Part shown: piece after piece, positions 10,074-20,311 of the stretch
Layout of the letters: every line of letters begins with the position of its first letter
Numbering within the stretch: position 1 is the first letter of the stretch
NCBI GenBank assembly: GCA_958510875.1
Contig: CAUEHT010000003.1
Span: forward strand, 186,001-250,000
Length of the DNA: 64,000 nucleotides
Source: Endomychus coccineus
Taxonomy: Eukaryota > Arthropoda > Insecta > Coleoptera > Endomychidae
Direction: 5' to 3'
Made by a program: the position numbers and the translations under genes
Notes under the pieces: model-generated
The model's database searches: none
What the model was told of the DNA's origin: nothing
Seen by the model: only the letters and a program-made list of their open reading frames with translations

Positions 10074-11564
10074 GAAATGGGTATATTGCAACTATATGTA
10101 AATATCAATAATAATAGCTACATGTGAATAGATATCAATAATATTACAGCTATATGTAAAATGAAACACATACACTAGCCATATAAGCTGCTTACATCCA
10201 GTGATTATATTCAATGGTGTCTCACAAACAAGTAATTCACCTCTGTGAGAGAGTATACTGGAAAACTGTATATTTTCTATGTGTATTTTCCTTTCTTACT
10301 GATGGATGTTCAAACTACCTCATTAGATTATAATAATGTGAAATCATACATACTTACAATAATTATTATTATTTCAATAACTAAATGTTAAATGAACTTC
10401 AGCAGCAGCTATGTATTTTATAATCTAGCTTGAGGGGTGTGTTTAGGTATAAGTCTAAAATTTTGTAAATCATGGTAGTTGCAAAAAGGTGATCTATCTA
10501 TTCAGGTTATATCCCATGATATAATATTATGTGAACTATATGTTACAAACACTAACTCGTGGAATTTCGTTGGGCTGTCACGCCTTGTACAACCCACACG
10601 CTTTCGAGTCGTTTTCGTCACGCTTTCGTCACGTTTGTGAGTCGCTTTCGTCACGCTTGTGAGTCGTTTTCATCACGCTTTCGTCACGCTTGTGAGTCGC
10701 TTCCGAGTTGCTTCCGAGTCACTTGCGAGTTGCTTCCGAGTCACTTGCGAGTCGCTTTCGAGTCGTTTTCGTCACGCTGATCGCTAACCTCGATCACATG
10801 AGTGTATAGGTTGCTTTGTGCTCTAGATATTCGTTCGCCTGGTTTGCGAGGTAGCATAGAATGATTAATAACATGTTGTTCTATTGACATAATGCCTAGC
10901 TTATATGTACAATCGTGGAATTTTTGAAGCGTGGAGGAACAAATGTCTGGGGGCCAGTCCGCGCCTGTTCAATATTAACATTATCATATAAATATTTGCG
11001 GCTTCTATAGCACATCGTTGCAATCTTAATACGCTAGCGATATGTTTCACAAACAGATATGATTTATCCATTTAACCGCGATTGTTACTATAGAACGATA
11101 AATTGAATTATTTCATTTTAATAATAATTTAACGCGTTGGCTAGGTGTTTCAAACAGATATGATTTATACTCCCATATGCCGTTTAACCGCAATTTTTGC
11201 TATAGAATGATGAGTTGAATTATTTTAAGAATACAGTTTATTTTCGTGAATATTCACAGACTCTCAACTGTCTGCTCTCGTATCTTTTGTCAGAGAATAT
11301 GTTTACATACAGCTTACAAGCTGTTTCGAGCGACCTTGTATACAAGCTGATTACCACTCCACAAAACCCTAGCAGAAGGTCACCTAGCAGTCAGACACCA
11401 CACCCTAGAGGCGACATCACACCCTAACCATCTACCCAGCTGATAATACAGTACCAATACTTACCGATACCCGTCTGAGCCACCCATGACCGCGCATGCG
11501 CTACTGGTTGCCTACATCTGATAAGGCTCTCTATCAGGCGGGCCCAAGTGGGGCCATACCTACT
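10074..11564 (-). repeat. Right terminal inverted repeat of Maverick 1
   Basis: Reverse complement of 414-2,158 with small differences and a shorter GACGAAAACG array. It ends TACCTACT followed by GAATTC. Confidence 0.88.
10794..10874 (-). pseudogene. MMP signal-peptide stub inside right TIR
   Basis: Mirror image of the stub at 1,125-1,205: an ATG, a hydrophobic signal peptide and the ANEYLE tripeptide context, then a stop and the tandem array. Its presence in both arms shows the stub is part of the TIR itself, separate from the full MMP that starts at 9,944 just inside the arm. Confidence 0.8.
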
Positions 11565-11570
11565 GAATTC

Positions 11571-11650
11571 AAAACATCTTGACTTGATACACTAGTAACA
11601 CAGTTGTCTACGTGAAAACTTGTTCTAACTAAAGGTACTAGATAGATAAG
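11571..11650 (-). pseudogene. BEL/Pao pol fragment, far side of Maverick 1
   Basis: The minus strand reads SFHVDNCVTSVSSQDVL and then reaches GAATTC. VDNCVTSV is the BEL/Pao form of the reverse transcriptase YVDD-region block. If one copy of GAATTC is removed with the Maverick, the frame continues into SFVEES on the other side (position about 407 downwards), as expected for the same polyprotein. Beyond about 11,650 the resemblance ends. Confidence 0.7.
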
Positions 11651-11926
11651 TACCACAACCGTCCACCATTTTGGGGCGGTATTAGGCGGGAATTTTGAAT
11701 TTAATCAGCTAAAGACTTGGCGTCGGTCGCGGCCTAAAATAAATTAAATAAGATTTAAAGAAAACAGGGTAGTTTGAAGCTTTATTTTATTTATTTTTTT
11801 GAAACTGCACGCATAGCCACACTACGACTGCTTTTTACATCAAAATTAATTATTGTTTTTGATCTTGCCGATAACAGAAAATAAATTCGAGTTTTAACAA
11901 ATAATTTAGTTATTTCTGTTATTATA

Positions 11927-13244
11927 TCATGGCACGTCGGATATTTTATTTAAAGGAATATCTTGTAATCGTATAAATTCGTCAAGGCTAAGAGAATTTG
12001 AAATTATTGCGTTTTCATTCAATCTCAAGGATTTTTCAATTTTTATGATATATTTAAATAAGTCCATTGAGGGATAAATTAATACGTTTTCCTTGAATTC
12101 TTTTAATTTAGTGAAAATAGTGGGAGGAGGGGTTGAGTCGCTAGCCTTATGTTGTACACTTTGAAAACATTCGTCGCACACCGCATAATTTTTTTTCATT
12201 TTATATACAATTGAACCTAATAAGTAATGAAGGGTTGCTTCCACATTTTTTGCTGAGGTCTACCATACTTAGTTCGGATGATAAACCTTCGAAAATCGTG
12301 TTGTCATGTTGATTTCTTGTTGTAGACTTCTCAGCTTTTTCTTGGGCTTGAATCCAGTATTGGACTATATAATTGGCTTCATCATTCTGATAATTCATTC
12401 CTCTCCCTGTTGTCTCAAATTTAGATAAACACACTAATCGCAGCGAGACTTTGAACAAGCGGGCATCAGGAACAGGTTGTCGAGCTCTAATCGAAGAAAA
12501 CGAATTTTCTAAGGCATCTTGAGTGAAACGACTTAAAGATATGTAATTAAAATGATGTTTTTCCGAATAGATTTCTATGAAATTTAACGCCGTTTGAGTA
12601 TATAACAAAATTCCGGTTTGAAATGGCATCCATCTATTATTTATTTTAGTATTATACATCAGTTCTTGCACTGATTTCAAAAAAAATAATTGTCTCAACA
12701 TAAATTTCTTCATTGCAGTTAGATATTGCGAATGTGTGGCAGCGACCGGTGATCAATTTGAACCTTTCATGCATAGATTCATTATTGTTATTATGCATTA
12801 TTAGCGGTTTTTCAACTATTTCGGTTATTTCAAGCTCTTCCACTGAATTGGTTTCAATAGAATCAGCATCTATTTCGGATACCTTCTCCATTTCTACATT
12901 TGGTTGATTGATCGTGATAGGAGGTTCGCTTTCATCTAGTTGTCGTTTTTTTGAAATAAGCAAATCTGGGAAAGACTCTTGTTTGAGTTTTTTCCTACCA
13001 TCTTGTCTAGCATTTTCAAATTGTGCTTCCGAAAAATGTTTCTGAAAAATTCAATAAATTATTATTATTCTAAAATATAACAATCTTCACTTACTTCGGG
13101 GATTTTCGCGTTTAAAGGAACACTAGAGCTGTTAATCTGTTGCAACCACATATTTCTTCGTTCCACATTTGATTCACATGGTATACGAAATAACCTACAA
13201 ATTTTGCTGTTATTGCTGCAGCCTGTAACGAAACACCAAGGCAT
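11927..13244 (-). pseudogene. P-element-like THAP transposase, internally deleted
   Basis: Exon 1 (13,244-13,095) starts MPWCFVTGCSNNSK and holds the first half of a THAP zinc finger (C-x4-C, then FRIP and a tryptophan in MWLQQI). It ends in a GTAAGT donor. Exon 2 begins at 13,041 after TTTTTCAG and gives KHFSEAQF, completing the C2CH finger, then an acidic linker. After a frameshift near 12,700 the frame RFTQDALENSFSSIR (12,201-12,713) and a final CDECFQ block (11,927-12,244) match the C-terminal part of P-element/THAP9-type transposases. The central catalytic region is missing. THAP domains bind the transposon ends in P elements. It is a dead, internally deleted copy with at least two frame breaks. 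Confidence 0.72.
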
Positions 13245-13299
13245 TGTCTCTGATTGGAGCTGGGACAATATCTTTGTAAATTTCACAAATTTCACAAAT

Positions 13300-13945
13300 T
13301 TCGAAACAAAAAATATTGAATTAAGATTCTCTGATCATCAATCCCAATTTATATCATTTAATTCAAAACCAGTACCATATACCGATAATAAAGTGTAAAA
13401 GAGGATCTTAAATGAATCTATATTAAAGAATATAAACAATGATATGAATTACACTAATTGGGATTTCTTATTCTCATACCAAGATACTGATGAAATATAC
13501 AATGCCTTTTTGCATAAAATATTAGAAATTACTAACAGTCACAGTTCAAAAAAAATCATTACATGTAATAAATCAAAATCAAGAAATAATCTGTGGATCA
13601 CTGATGAAATTAAATTTAAGAGTAAAATAAAACAAATATTATTTAAAACTTCTAAAAACATATGCTAAATCACTCAAGAAACTAGTACTTACAAGAGACT
13701 AAATCAAGATCTATTGAAAATTATATCACTTCAAGTAACAATAGAATATAAGCCACCTGGGATATAATTAAATATGAAACAGGGAAAAGTTCAAATTATA
13801 AAACATCTGAATGGAAAGAAATTAGTTGTGAAATGGATATGGACACACTATCTAATAATTTCAATACTCACTTCAAAAATGTAGGTATAGATATAAATCC
13901 ACATGATACTAAATATGATCTAAATAACATTATCATATATATTAT
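13300..13945 (+). pseudogene. LINE ORF2 fragment (endonuclease end and linker)
   Basis: The plus strand reads SDHQSQFISF (the C-terminal SDH motif of an AP-like endonuclease), then a linker with NLWITDEIKFKSKIKQ and later NNFNTHFKNVGIDINP. This is the endonuclease-RT linker of a CR1/Jockey-group LINE, like the copies at 21.1 kb and 59.7 kb. Several stops and frameshifts break it. It is cut on the right near 13,945 by the THAP gene remnant and on the left near 13,300. Confidence 0.7.
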
Positions 13946-15448
13946 TCTTTCGGTTGTATCTACTCACAAATATTGTAGATTTTGATGTTCCTGATAACAG
14001 ACACTTCTCTTCCAGATACGTGAATAAACTATTCAATGGTGTTATTCGAAGCCTGAATCTTCGAACAGTAGTCTGCAAATTATGGATCCTCCTTCTTTGT
14101 TTGCCAACAGTACTTTTTATTATATTCAAATTTCTTCTTCTCTTTTCTGGTGCTGAGAAGTCACCACTCGTCATTTCGCCAATATAACAGCTTTTTCTGC
14201 AATATATGAAATAAACGTTGATTAGTTTTTGAAATCATTCTTCAAAAAGTATGTAATTACCTTTTCTTCCAAAGACTTGTAGCATTTGTGCCTGAATATG
14301 AAGAAGGGATTGCTGGCCCAATTGGATGTTCCACTTCTTTAACGATAGGTGTGACTTCAGGTTCCCAAAAAAAATTCAATAACAATACATCACTTTACCT
14401 TTGACTTGAAGTAAGGACTTTCCTTGGCGAACCAACCATATTTATACAACAAATATCTTGAAACCTAAGAAAATGTCTTTGAGTTATAATGAATATATAT
14501 ATTTTTATTGCATGGTATTTCGTTCATTCAAAACTGATCTATGGTCCCTTATGATTTGAATTGCTATACTTTTCTCTTAATTGTTTCTGTAATTGAATTT
14601 TTTTTATTTCGAAGCACATGGTCCCTGTACGTCATATGTATATTTTGCTTGAAAAGTTATATTACGATATTTTACTCCTTATTTTTTTGTCTCTTTTTTA
14701 TATAATTTTTTTAGAATTTTGTGAAGATTCAGAATGAAAGTGGATACAAATGTTTAGGGTACAGTAGAATGTTAATTCAAGGTTTCTATCAACTTTCTAT
14801 TCAAACTTTAGAAAAATTGACAATTTGTGGTAGATACATCTGTGAATGATGACCTCCATATACCCGAAAATACAAAGAAACACTTACCCTGTTGGTCTTT
14901 TTGTAGGAATATGGTAAATTGTCTAGTCCGAGCTGTAAAATGATTAAAATAACCACTACATTTTTTGCTAATCATTATATACATTCAATAAATCAAACAG
15001 GTTTTTGAATATCAGCATAATATATTATTGATTTGAAAAATGATATATAAAGTGATGTATTTGCACGTTGAACACGTCTACCAATGTGCACTGAACCACA
15101 TGCATTTGGATCCCTCACTCTGTTAGTTGCCCAATCTTGTATTGTCAAGCTTACCAAGCTGTATACTTAATATAGTGAGAGGAATCAAACCTTTTTTGCA
15201 AACACTATTCTTGCCAATCAATAATTATTGCAAATCACCATGTCAGATGTGGACTGAAAAGTGGAATGGCGTGGTAGTGGATTTGCATCTGGCTTTATGT
15301 ACTTCAAACCATTTCTTTTAGTTGCGTTATCACTTGCATCAAAATGACTCGAACATACATACATAAAGGTATTTGGTCGGACGTCGATCTTCCTGCCAGT
15401 CAAGGAGAGATACCCAAATTATTCTCTTTTCACCAGCAGCCGGAAACC
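13930..15448 (-). pseudogene. THAP-domain gene, multi-exon remnant
   Basis: Minus-strand exons with good splice sites can be followed. One from about 15,448 (after CTACTTTCAG) gives FRFPAAGEKRIIW and, after a one-base shift, YVCSSHFDAS and LKYIKPDANP, the second half of a THAP finger. Further short exons lie at about 14,935-14,890 (ends AACAGGGTAAGTG), 14,460-14,400 (donor GTAAAG) and 14,385-14,265 (EVEHPIGPAI, donor GTAATT). The last, from about 14,187 after ATATTGCAG, gives a basic coiled coil, KRRRNLNIIK to YLEEKCLLS, as found behind THAP fingers. The exon carrying the first zinc ligands was not found and the 3' part is lost at the LINE junction. It may be a host THAP gene or a P-element descendant. 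Confidence 0.55.
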
Positions 15449-15549
15449 TGAAAGTAGTAATACAAAGATATACTAAATTGCTTTGGAATTTATAGAATGC
15501 AATAAAAGAAATTCTTCCATATGAAAAAATCAAAAAATCTCGAAAATTG

Positions 15550-16240
15550 TAAGTACGTTAGAAGATTAACTGGACGAGTTCGGGCTCAGGATATCCGGTC
15601 CTCACTTTTGGTCTAGCTGTCGATGTGCATCCGGTGTTTTGTTGTGCTTATCAGTTTCGAAGGGATGTAGTTGATAAGGAGTCAGTGTGTGTGTGTCTGA
15701 TAAGGAAATATACACGTTGTAAGTAAAGAGTGTGTCACATGTTGAATATACAGGGTGTTTTGTGGAGACATTTGACAGGCGGCTATCACGTGACGTTTCG
15801 TTGTATGTGTGCCGTCACAGCATAAATGTACAGGCTGCTTCGTGGAGGCATCACCACGTAACAGCTATCATGGTGGGCGATTGTTGAAGGTACACATTAT
15901 TTCGTCTTCGAGGACGTGTCTCAGCATCACGAGGTACAATAATCGACTTCGGGGGTAAAACCGGAAGTGAGATGTATAGTTGACACTTGGTCACACCGGA
16001 AATGAAACTGGAAATGATGATTTTATTGCATATTCGGAATGTACAATCAGTGACAGCAACTGATTCAATCCTGCGACCATAGTTTTCGAACGATGATGAC
16101 GTCACTGCATTTTACCAGGGACAGTAACTGATTCAACCTGGCGACCATAGCTTACGAATGATGATGACGACGCCGGCGACATTCGCTGAAATACACAAGG
16201 TTTTCATACCTCCGCAATCATCAAGTGTAAAGTTGTTAAC
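15550..16240. repeat. Diverged repeats, including two 68-bp-satellite-like units
   Basis: Contains two imperfect copies of a TGTGGAGACATTTGACAGG / CGTGGAGGCATCACCACG block, an ACCGGAAGTGAGATG block also present at 57.4-57.6 kb, and two units like the 68-bp satellite of 63.2-63.8 kb (GATGATGACGTCACTGC near 16,092). No gene is recognised. Confidence 0.6.
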
Positions 16241-16248
16241 AGACCAAC

Positions 16249-16860
16249 ATGTTATTATTATTATTTTTCTCATGTTACCTCTCTGTTGAAGCAAACGAAT
16301 ATTTGGTGAAATGTATTCATATGGAAGGAAATTAAGGCTTTAGTGGTACTGAGGGCGGGATCAAAATGTTTCAAGAATTTTATCATCTACCTATAGATGG
16401 CACCCTAAATAATGAGACTTTGAAATTATTGAAAACGAAAAGATGTGGAGTGAATGATCCTTTCCAATACAGAATAACTTCAAAATGGTTGAAGCAGAAA
16501 TTGACATGGTATTTTAGATATGCCGGCCCTCAATTAGTTCAAATGAATACAAAAATTCTCGGGATATGGAGCAGATATTCAGGTTTGCATTTTGAACATA
16601 CAGCGGACGACACCGCCGATATACTCATTTCGTTTCAAAGGGGTATCCATCAAAGAATATCGAACAACAAGGAGTGCTTAGGGGGGCTTGACGGACCTGG
16701 AATTGTTCTCGGGCATTCGGATTTTCCTGTAACTGATGGATCAGCGGTAGAAATACATCTAGATCAAGATGAAACATGGTGTAGAACAAAAACGGAACGC
16801 CAGGGTAGGAAAGCTAGTTTATTTTCGGTACTATTGCACGAAATTGGGCTAGATGTACTA
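16249..16860 (+). pseudogene. Matrix metalloproteinase (copy 2), truncated at the zinc site
   Basis: The frame starts MLLLLFFSCYLSVEANEYLV, meets a TAA at 16,333-16,335, and continues MFQEFYHLPIDGTLN, KRCGVNDP, FRYAGPQL and a matrix-binding core to SLFSVLLHEIG. The zinc motif is then cut after HEIG at about 16,847 by an interspersed repeat whose sequence also occurs at 30,500. So the prodomain, cysteine-switch region and most of the catalytic domain remain, but the second and third zinc histidines and the hemopexin part are gone. It cannot be active. It diverges more from copies 1 and 3 than they do from each other, so it is the older copy. Confidence 0.88.
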
Positions 16861-17156
16861 GGCCGGTTCGGAACCAAAATCGACCTTTTTTGCATGTAAA
16901 TCTACATTAGGAAATCTAAGGTCCATTTTAGCGGAAGCCATTTCATTCCAATGTCATTCACAATCACGCATGCGCGGTCATAAAAGTATATGGTTCATCA
17001 ATCGATACTCTATGGTTTGTTAATCTATAGTACTCCCAACTTTGGTCTATGGTTCATCAATCGATGGACAGGTAGGCTATGGTTTGGTAATCTATGATTC
17101 CTTCAACTATAGTTTGGCAAATCTATGTTTTTCCAATCTGGAGTCTGTGAACTAGT
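16847..17156 (+). repeat. Interspersed repeat family R (5' part) cutting MMP copy 2
   Basis: Shares TTCGG..C.AAAATCGAC.TTTTTTGCATGTAAATC and the CTATGGTTCATCAATCGAT series with 30,500-30,770, and the latter part with 25,811-25,990. In the two other places the family continues into tRNA-like units; here it stops near 17,156. Confidence 0.75.
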
Positions 17157-17522
17157 AGAATCTTTCGAATACCGATGAACACGTTATTAAGTAGCTCCTA
17201 ACCGTTACAGATATTTTAGTGGTAAATAATTGATAATTAAAGTGAATTTTCGTACTACATAATAGACAATAACTATATGCAGAAGAGGGTACAAAAATCG
17301 TAGTGTAAACCATGCTATTTATATTGTAATTTACTAAAACAAGTGTATCAAATAGTAAATTCTTCATAAATCATACAATATAAAAACCTTTAAAAAAAAC
17401 TTCAAAACTGTACTGAACTGAAGTGATTAGCAACATCTGCGATATTAAATTCCAATAGCGTTCTATAAATACGGTGAGGTTTTTCTTCTCATTTTACAAT
17501 TGTTATGAAATTATAAGTTAGT

Positions 17523-17781
17523 ATGACTGATACAATTACAAATTCGCAAATACTAGAGGCTATTGAAACCAGTAAAGAATATTTAAAAAACCACATAGAT
17601 AGTACTACTCAAAAGATTACGGAGCAATTAAAAACTGCAAATGAAAGAATAAAATATTTGGAAACCGAAAATAAAAAACTACTAGCTAACTTGGAGAAGT
17701 TAAACGTAAAAATAATATAATAGTCTATGGATTAACAACTGAATCCAATACTCGAGAATCGCTTCTAAATATAGTCAAAAC
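17523..17781 (+). pseudogene. LINE ORF1, 5' part (coiled coil)
   Basis: MTDTITNSQILEAIE begins a helical segment followed by a leucine-rich coiled coil (ANERIKYLETENKKLL). The frame stops at 17,720. The +1 frame then continues as IVYGLTTESNTRESLLNIVK up to the P-element insertion, which lets the reader follow ORF1 to its other half at 20,438. This is the nucleic-acid-binding ORF1 protein of LINEs; the N-terminal coiled coil normally drives multimerisation. Confidence 0.75.
17774..17781. repeat. Left 8-bp target duplication GTCAAAAC of P-like element
   Basis: GTCAAAAC here is repeated at 20,430-20,437, on either side of the inverted termini. An 8-bp duplication is the P-element hallmark. Confidence 0.88.
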
Positions 17782-17998
17782 CACGGTCGTATTGACTGGT
17801 CTGGAAACTCGAGGCTGTTCCCTATCTGAGCAGTGAGTCACTTACGCGTCCAAGTGCGCGTAGTACCAAAAGTCGTCACGTAGGGATGTACGTCCGTGGG
17901 CGTCACGTAAGAGTATCATCTTAATCTCTGTAGAGAATATTCTGTGACATATGACAGTTAACTTGTAAACAGAAGGAATACCTGCGTTTTCAGCAAAA

Positions 17999-18118
17999 AT
18001 GGAACCGTTTATTGTGCGGAAATGCAAAACGGGGTACAAAAGTGCAAAACTAAAAACTTCTGTTTTTAAAGTGCCGAAAGATGCAGAAATGCGAAAAAAG
18101 TGGATGCCTGCGATTCAG
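17999..18118 (+). pseudogene. THAP-domain exon of the P-like element (partial)
   Basis: After TTTTCAGCAAAA the frame begins MEPFIVRKCKTGYKSAK, followed by SVFKVPKDAEMRKKW and AIQGRN. The pattern C-K-x-GY.S..., (F)FK(V/I)P, and a tryptophan after RKK is the first half of a THAP finger. It breaks off at about 18,118, where Penelope-like sequence starts, so the CxxHF half is missing. It would bind transposon ends if intact. Confidence 0.65.
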
Positions 18119-18119
18119 G

Positions 18120-18500
18120 GGAGAAATCGTTTCAACTCGTTATAAGGAACATTTAGCCCATATAGGGAAAAATAATAGTGAAAAATAAGCGATAGCCGAA
18201 CATATTTCAAATACAGGTCACACCATTTCTTAAGAAAGTTTATCACTTATAAAACACAGTACAGACAAATTTCTAGGTGATTTAGAAGGGATGGAAATGT
18301 ATAAACAAAAAAGCAATTTCGATTTATCTCCAGCTGCCGGTAACCCTTTGTTTACATTATTATCCCCAAATAGTATTTAAATAGGCACATTTTGATTTAT
18401 AATTAAGTTTACTCTGATGATGGCAACTTGGTAGCCGAAAGGTCCTCAGTATTTTACCAGTATTTTTAGTGGATAAGGGTGATTATTTCTTATTTATAGT
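18120..18500 (+). pseudogene. Penelope-like retroelement C-terminus (GIY-YIG region), degraded
   Basis: The plus strand reads STRYKEHLAHIGKNNSEK, a TAA, AIAEHISNTGHTIS, another stop, then LGDLEGMEMYKQ and later NPLFTLL. The order RY.EHL...(S)AIAEHI..TGH.I....LE..EIY is that of the GIY-YIG endonuclease end of Penelope-like elements. At least two in-frame stops show it is dead. It starts exactly where the THAP exon of the surrounding element breaks off. A CTGATGA...GAAA motif resembling a hammerhead core follows at 18,414-18,440. Confidence 0.65.
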
Positions 18501-18993
18501 GTTATAATATATCCACAGTGTGAACTCTTTTATTAGTATACATGTATTTTGATTGTTATCCTAATTTAATTAAAAAAATGTTTATATGCGATCGATTATT
18601 CCCATACATTTCCTTTTTGAATTACTACCAAAAAAAGCCTCAGATAATAAGTACACACTCCGGAAAGAAATCGTATTAACGAGGTCTTTTATGTGTACGA
18701 AAAAGGGGAAGTTATTTTTAAGGTGAGTAATACATTTTGACAAGAGTAACTGTTCTATTCCTCTCTCAAATCAGAATAATAAATACAAGAACACATTTAA
18801 TTGATAATTATTTTAATAATTTATAAAAATATAAGAATCTACACATCAGTTTGGTTGAATTTTATCAAAAATTCACTAGTGGCAATGAGAACAAGTCGTA
18901 AATTTAAAAAATGCGGTGATCCAAAATACCTATGAAATAACAAATATATATATATATATATATTCTTTTGTTGATATTCTTGAACCATTTGTA

Positions 18994-19192
18994 ATATTTG
19001 TATGTTTTCTTGGTATATTGGTTCGTATATATACTGATAATGAAATAAAAATTCTGTTTTGACGTTTCGACAACGTTTATTGCCTTTATCAATCAACAAT
19101 TTTGATAAAGGCAATAAACGTTGTCGAAACGTCAAAACAGAATTTTTATTTCATTATCAGTATATATACGAACCAATATACCAAGAAAACAT

Positions 19193-19200
<8 letters not shown>
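18994..19200. repeat. Perfect palindrome: two 99-bp arms, 9-bp spacer
   Basis: 18,994-19,092 is the exact reverse complement of 19,102-19,200, with TCAACAATT between. Both arms contain GATAAAGGCAATAAACG and TTGTCGAAACGTC. AT dinucleotide runs flank each side (about 18,946-18,962 and 19,195-19,247). Identical peptides appear as ORFs on both strands for this reason. Confidence 0.95.

Positions 19201-19247
<47 letters not shown>
19195..19247. repeat. (AT)n microsatellite
   Basis: About 26 AT dinucleotides directly beside the palindrome. Confidence 0.95.
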
Positions 19248-19248
<1 letters not shown>

Positions 19249-19439
19249 CGACAATGAAGTGTTCATTTGTAACATAATGGATTTCCATTTCAACAAATAA
19301 AGATCCTTTACAATCTAAAAAAAGATATGTAGTAATAGAGGAAGAACATTGACAAATTACATAGATTCTTACTACTTCTAATTAAAAATTATAAAATCAC
19401 TGTTTTGCTTTCAAATTAACAAGTCTTTGTTTCTTTATC

Positions 19440-20204
19440 TCTAAATCTAAGAGCAGGGCTTCACTCATGAGGTTCAAGCTGCCATTTCACATCATTTTGA
19501 CCTTTTTTTCAATTCCATGTCTGCAATGGCCAATCTTTCGTCCAAGAGGGAATCATATTTCTCTGCGATTGTCGAGGATGTCAGTTCCCGAGAAACTAAA
19601 GGTCTTCTCCTACTGGAAGTTGCATTTGCCGAGATAGTTGGCTTTCGAGTTCTCAACATGCTGCTCTTGAATTCGCTCAGTCCCCAGCATAATGTTGGTT
19701 GATTTTGTCATGAAAAATTTTATGTTTCTACGAAATATTTATGTTTTCCAAAATACCTTACCATATCAGTAGATTTGATTTCATCGTTAGAATTACCAGG
19801 TTCGTCACAATTATCAGGTTCCATTGGCACATTGATTGAATTCTGTGAATAACAGATTTTTAATGAAGAGAATAAATTGAGCTACAACTTTCCGCACATC
19901 CATGTTTCTGTTGCTGTAAAATTTTTCAAGTTAATGCACCTCTCTATACCTCGATTCTGAACATGAAGAATTGAATTCATTGGCTACAGCTTTCCAGGCC
20001 TTGTTCTTCTCATCAACACTGACACCGTCAGTTTTCTTGCATTCAATAATGTGCTTATATTTATGCACAAGGCTTAAAATCAGGTGCTTCTCAGTTTCAG
20101 AAAAATTAGGGATACGGGTCTTCTTTACAATAGTTCTCTATGAAACAGTTTTCAGTAGAATTCACTACGATAATTGTGTATCATATTACCTTATTTTTTT
20201 CCAT
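19440..20204 (-). pseudogene. Myb/SANT-like DNA-binding protein gene, spliced
   Basis: Exon 1 is only five codons (20,204-20,190, MEKNK, donor GTAATATG). Exon 2 (20,137-19,950, acceptor TTTCATAG, donor GTATAG) gives TRIPNFSETEKHLILSLV, YKHIIECKKTDG and KNKAWKAVANEFNS, the helix pattern of Myb_DNA-bind_5/MSANTD-type domains with their conserved tryptophan. A later exon (about 19,84x-19,765, after TTCACAG) gives an acidic EPDNCDEPGN linker. A last region (about 19,675-19,440) has RRRPLVSRELTSS and LDERLAIADMELKK before a frame break. The first two exons are intact, while the 3' part is damaged. Such proteins occur both as host genes and as accessory proteins of Harbinger transposons; which applies here is unclear. 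Confidence 0.6.
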
Positions 20205-20265
20205 TCCAACGGTGCAAATGGGCATGAGTAACACTGCTTGTGATTCTAGTAAGAAATCGTTTTAC

Positions 20266-20311
20266 CCATAGATAACTCTACTACCGTACTACCTAGTAGA
20301 GTTATTTATGG
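20266..20311. repeat. 18-bp hairpin near right end of P-like element
   Basis: CCATAGATAACTCTACTA and TAGTAGAGTTATTTATGG pair with one mismatch around a 10-base loop. It may be the terminus of another small element. Confidence 0.7.

Larger units (their letters stand above)
414..11564. mobile_element. Maverick/Polinton element 1 (11,151 bp, decayed, carries an MMP)
   Basis: The element starts AGTAGGTATGG and ends CCATACCTACT, so it has the 5'-AG...CT-3' termini of Mavericks, a 6-bp target duplication (GAATTC) and long inverted repeats (414-2,158 and 10,074-11,564). Inside are a polymerase B C-terminal relic (about 5,666-6,060, minus), a C2H2 zinc-finger ORF (7,799-8,341, minus) and a matrix metalloproteinase pseudogene (8,414-9,944, minus). 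No integrase, capsid or ATPase gene is recognisable here, so it is a shortened, non-autonomous derivative. It sits in the pol gene of a BEL/Pao element whose reading frame resumes on the far side. Mavericks are normally 10-25 kb and encode virion genes, so 11 kb agrees with internal loss. Confidence 0.85.

Noticed and set aside
16249..17367. Reading MMP copy 2 as a functional short protease
   Set aside because: In-frame TAA at 16,333 and loss of two of three zinc histidines.
18839..19277. Twin proteins beginning MTFRQRLLPLS on both strands
   Set aside because: Same DNA read from both arms of the perfect palindrome; low-complexity ends in AT repeats.
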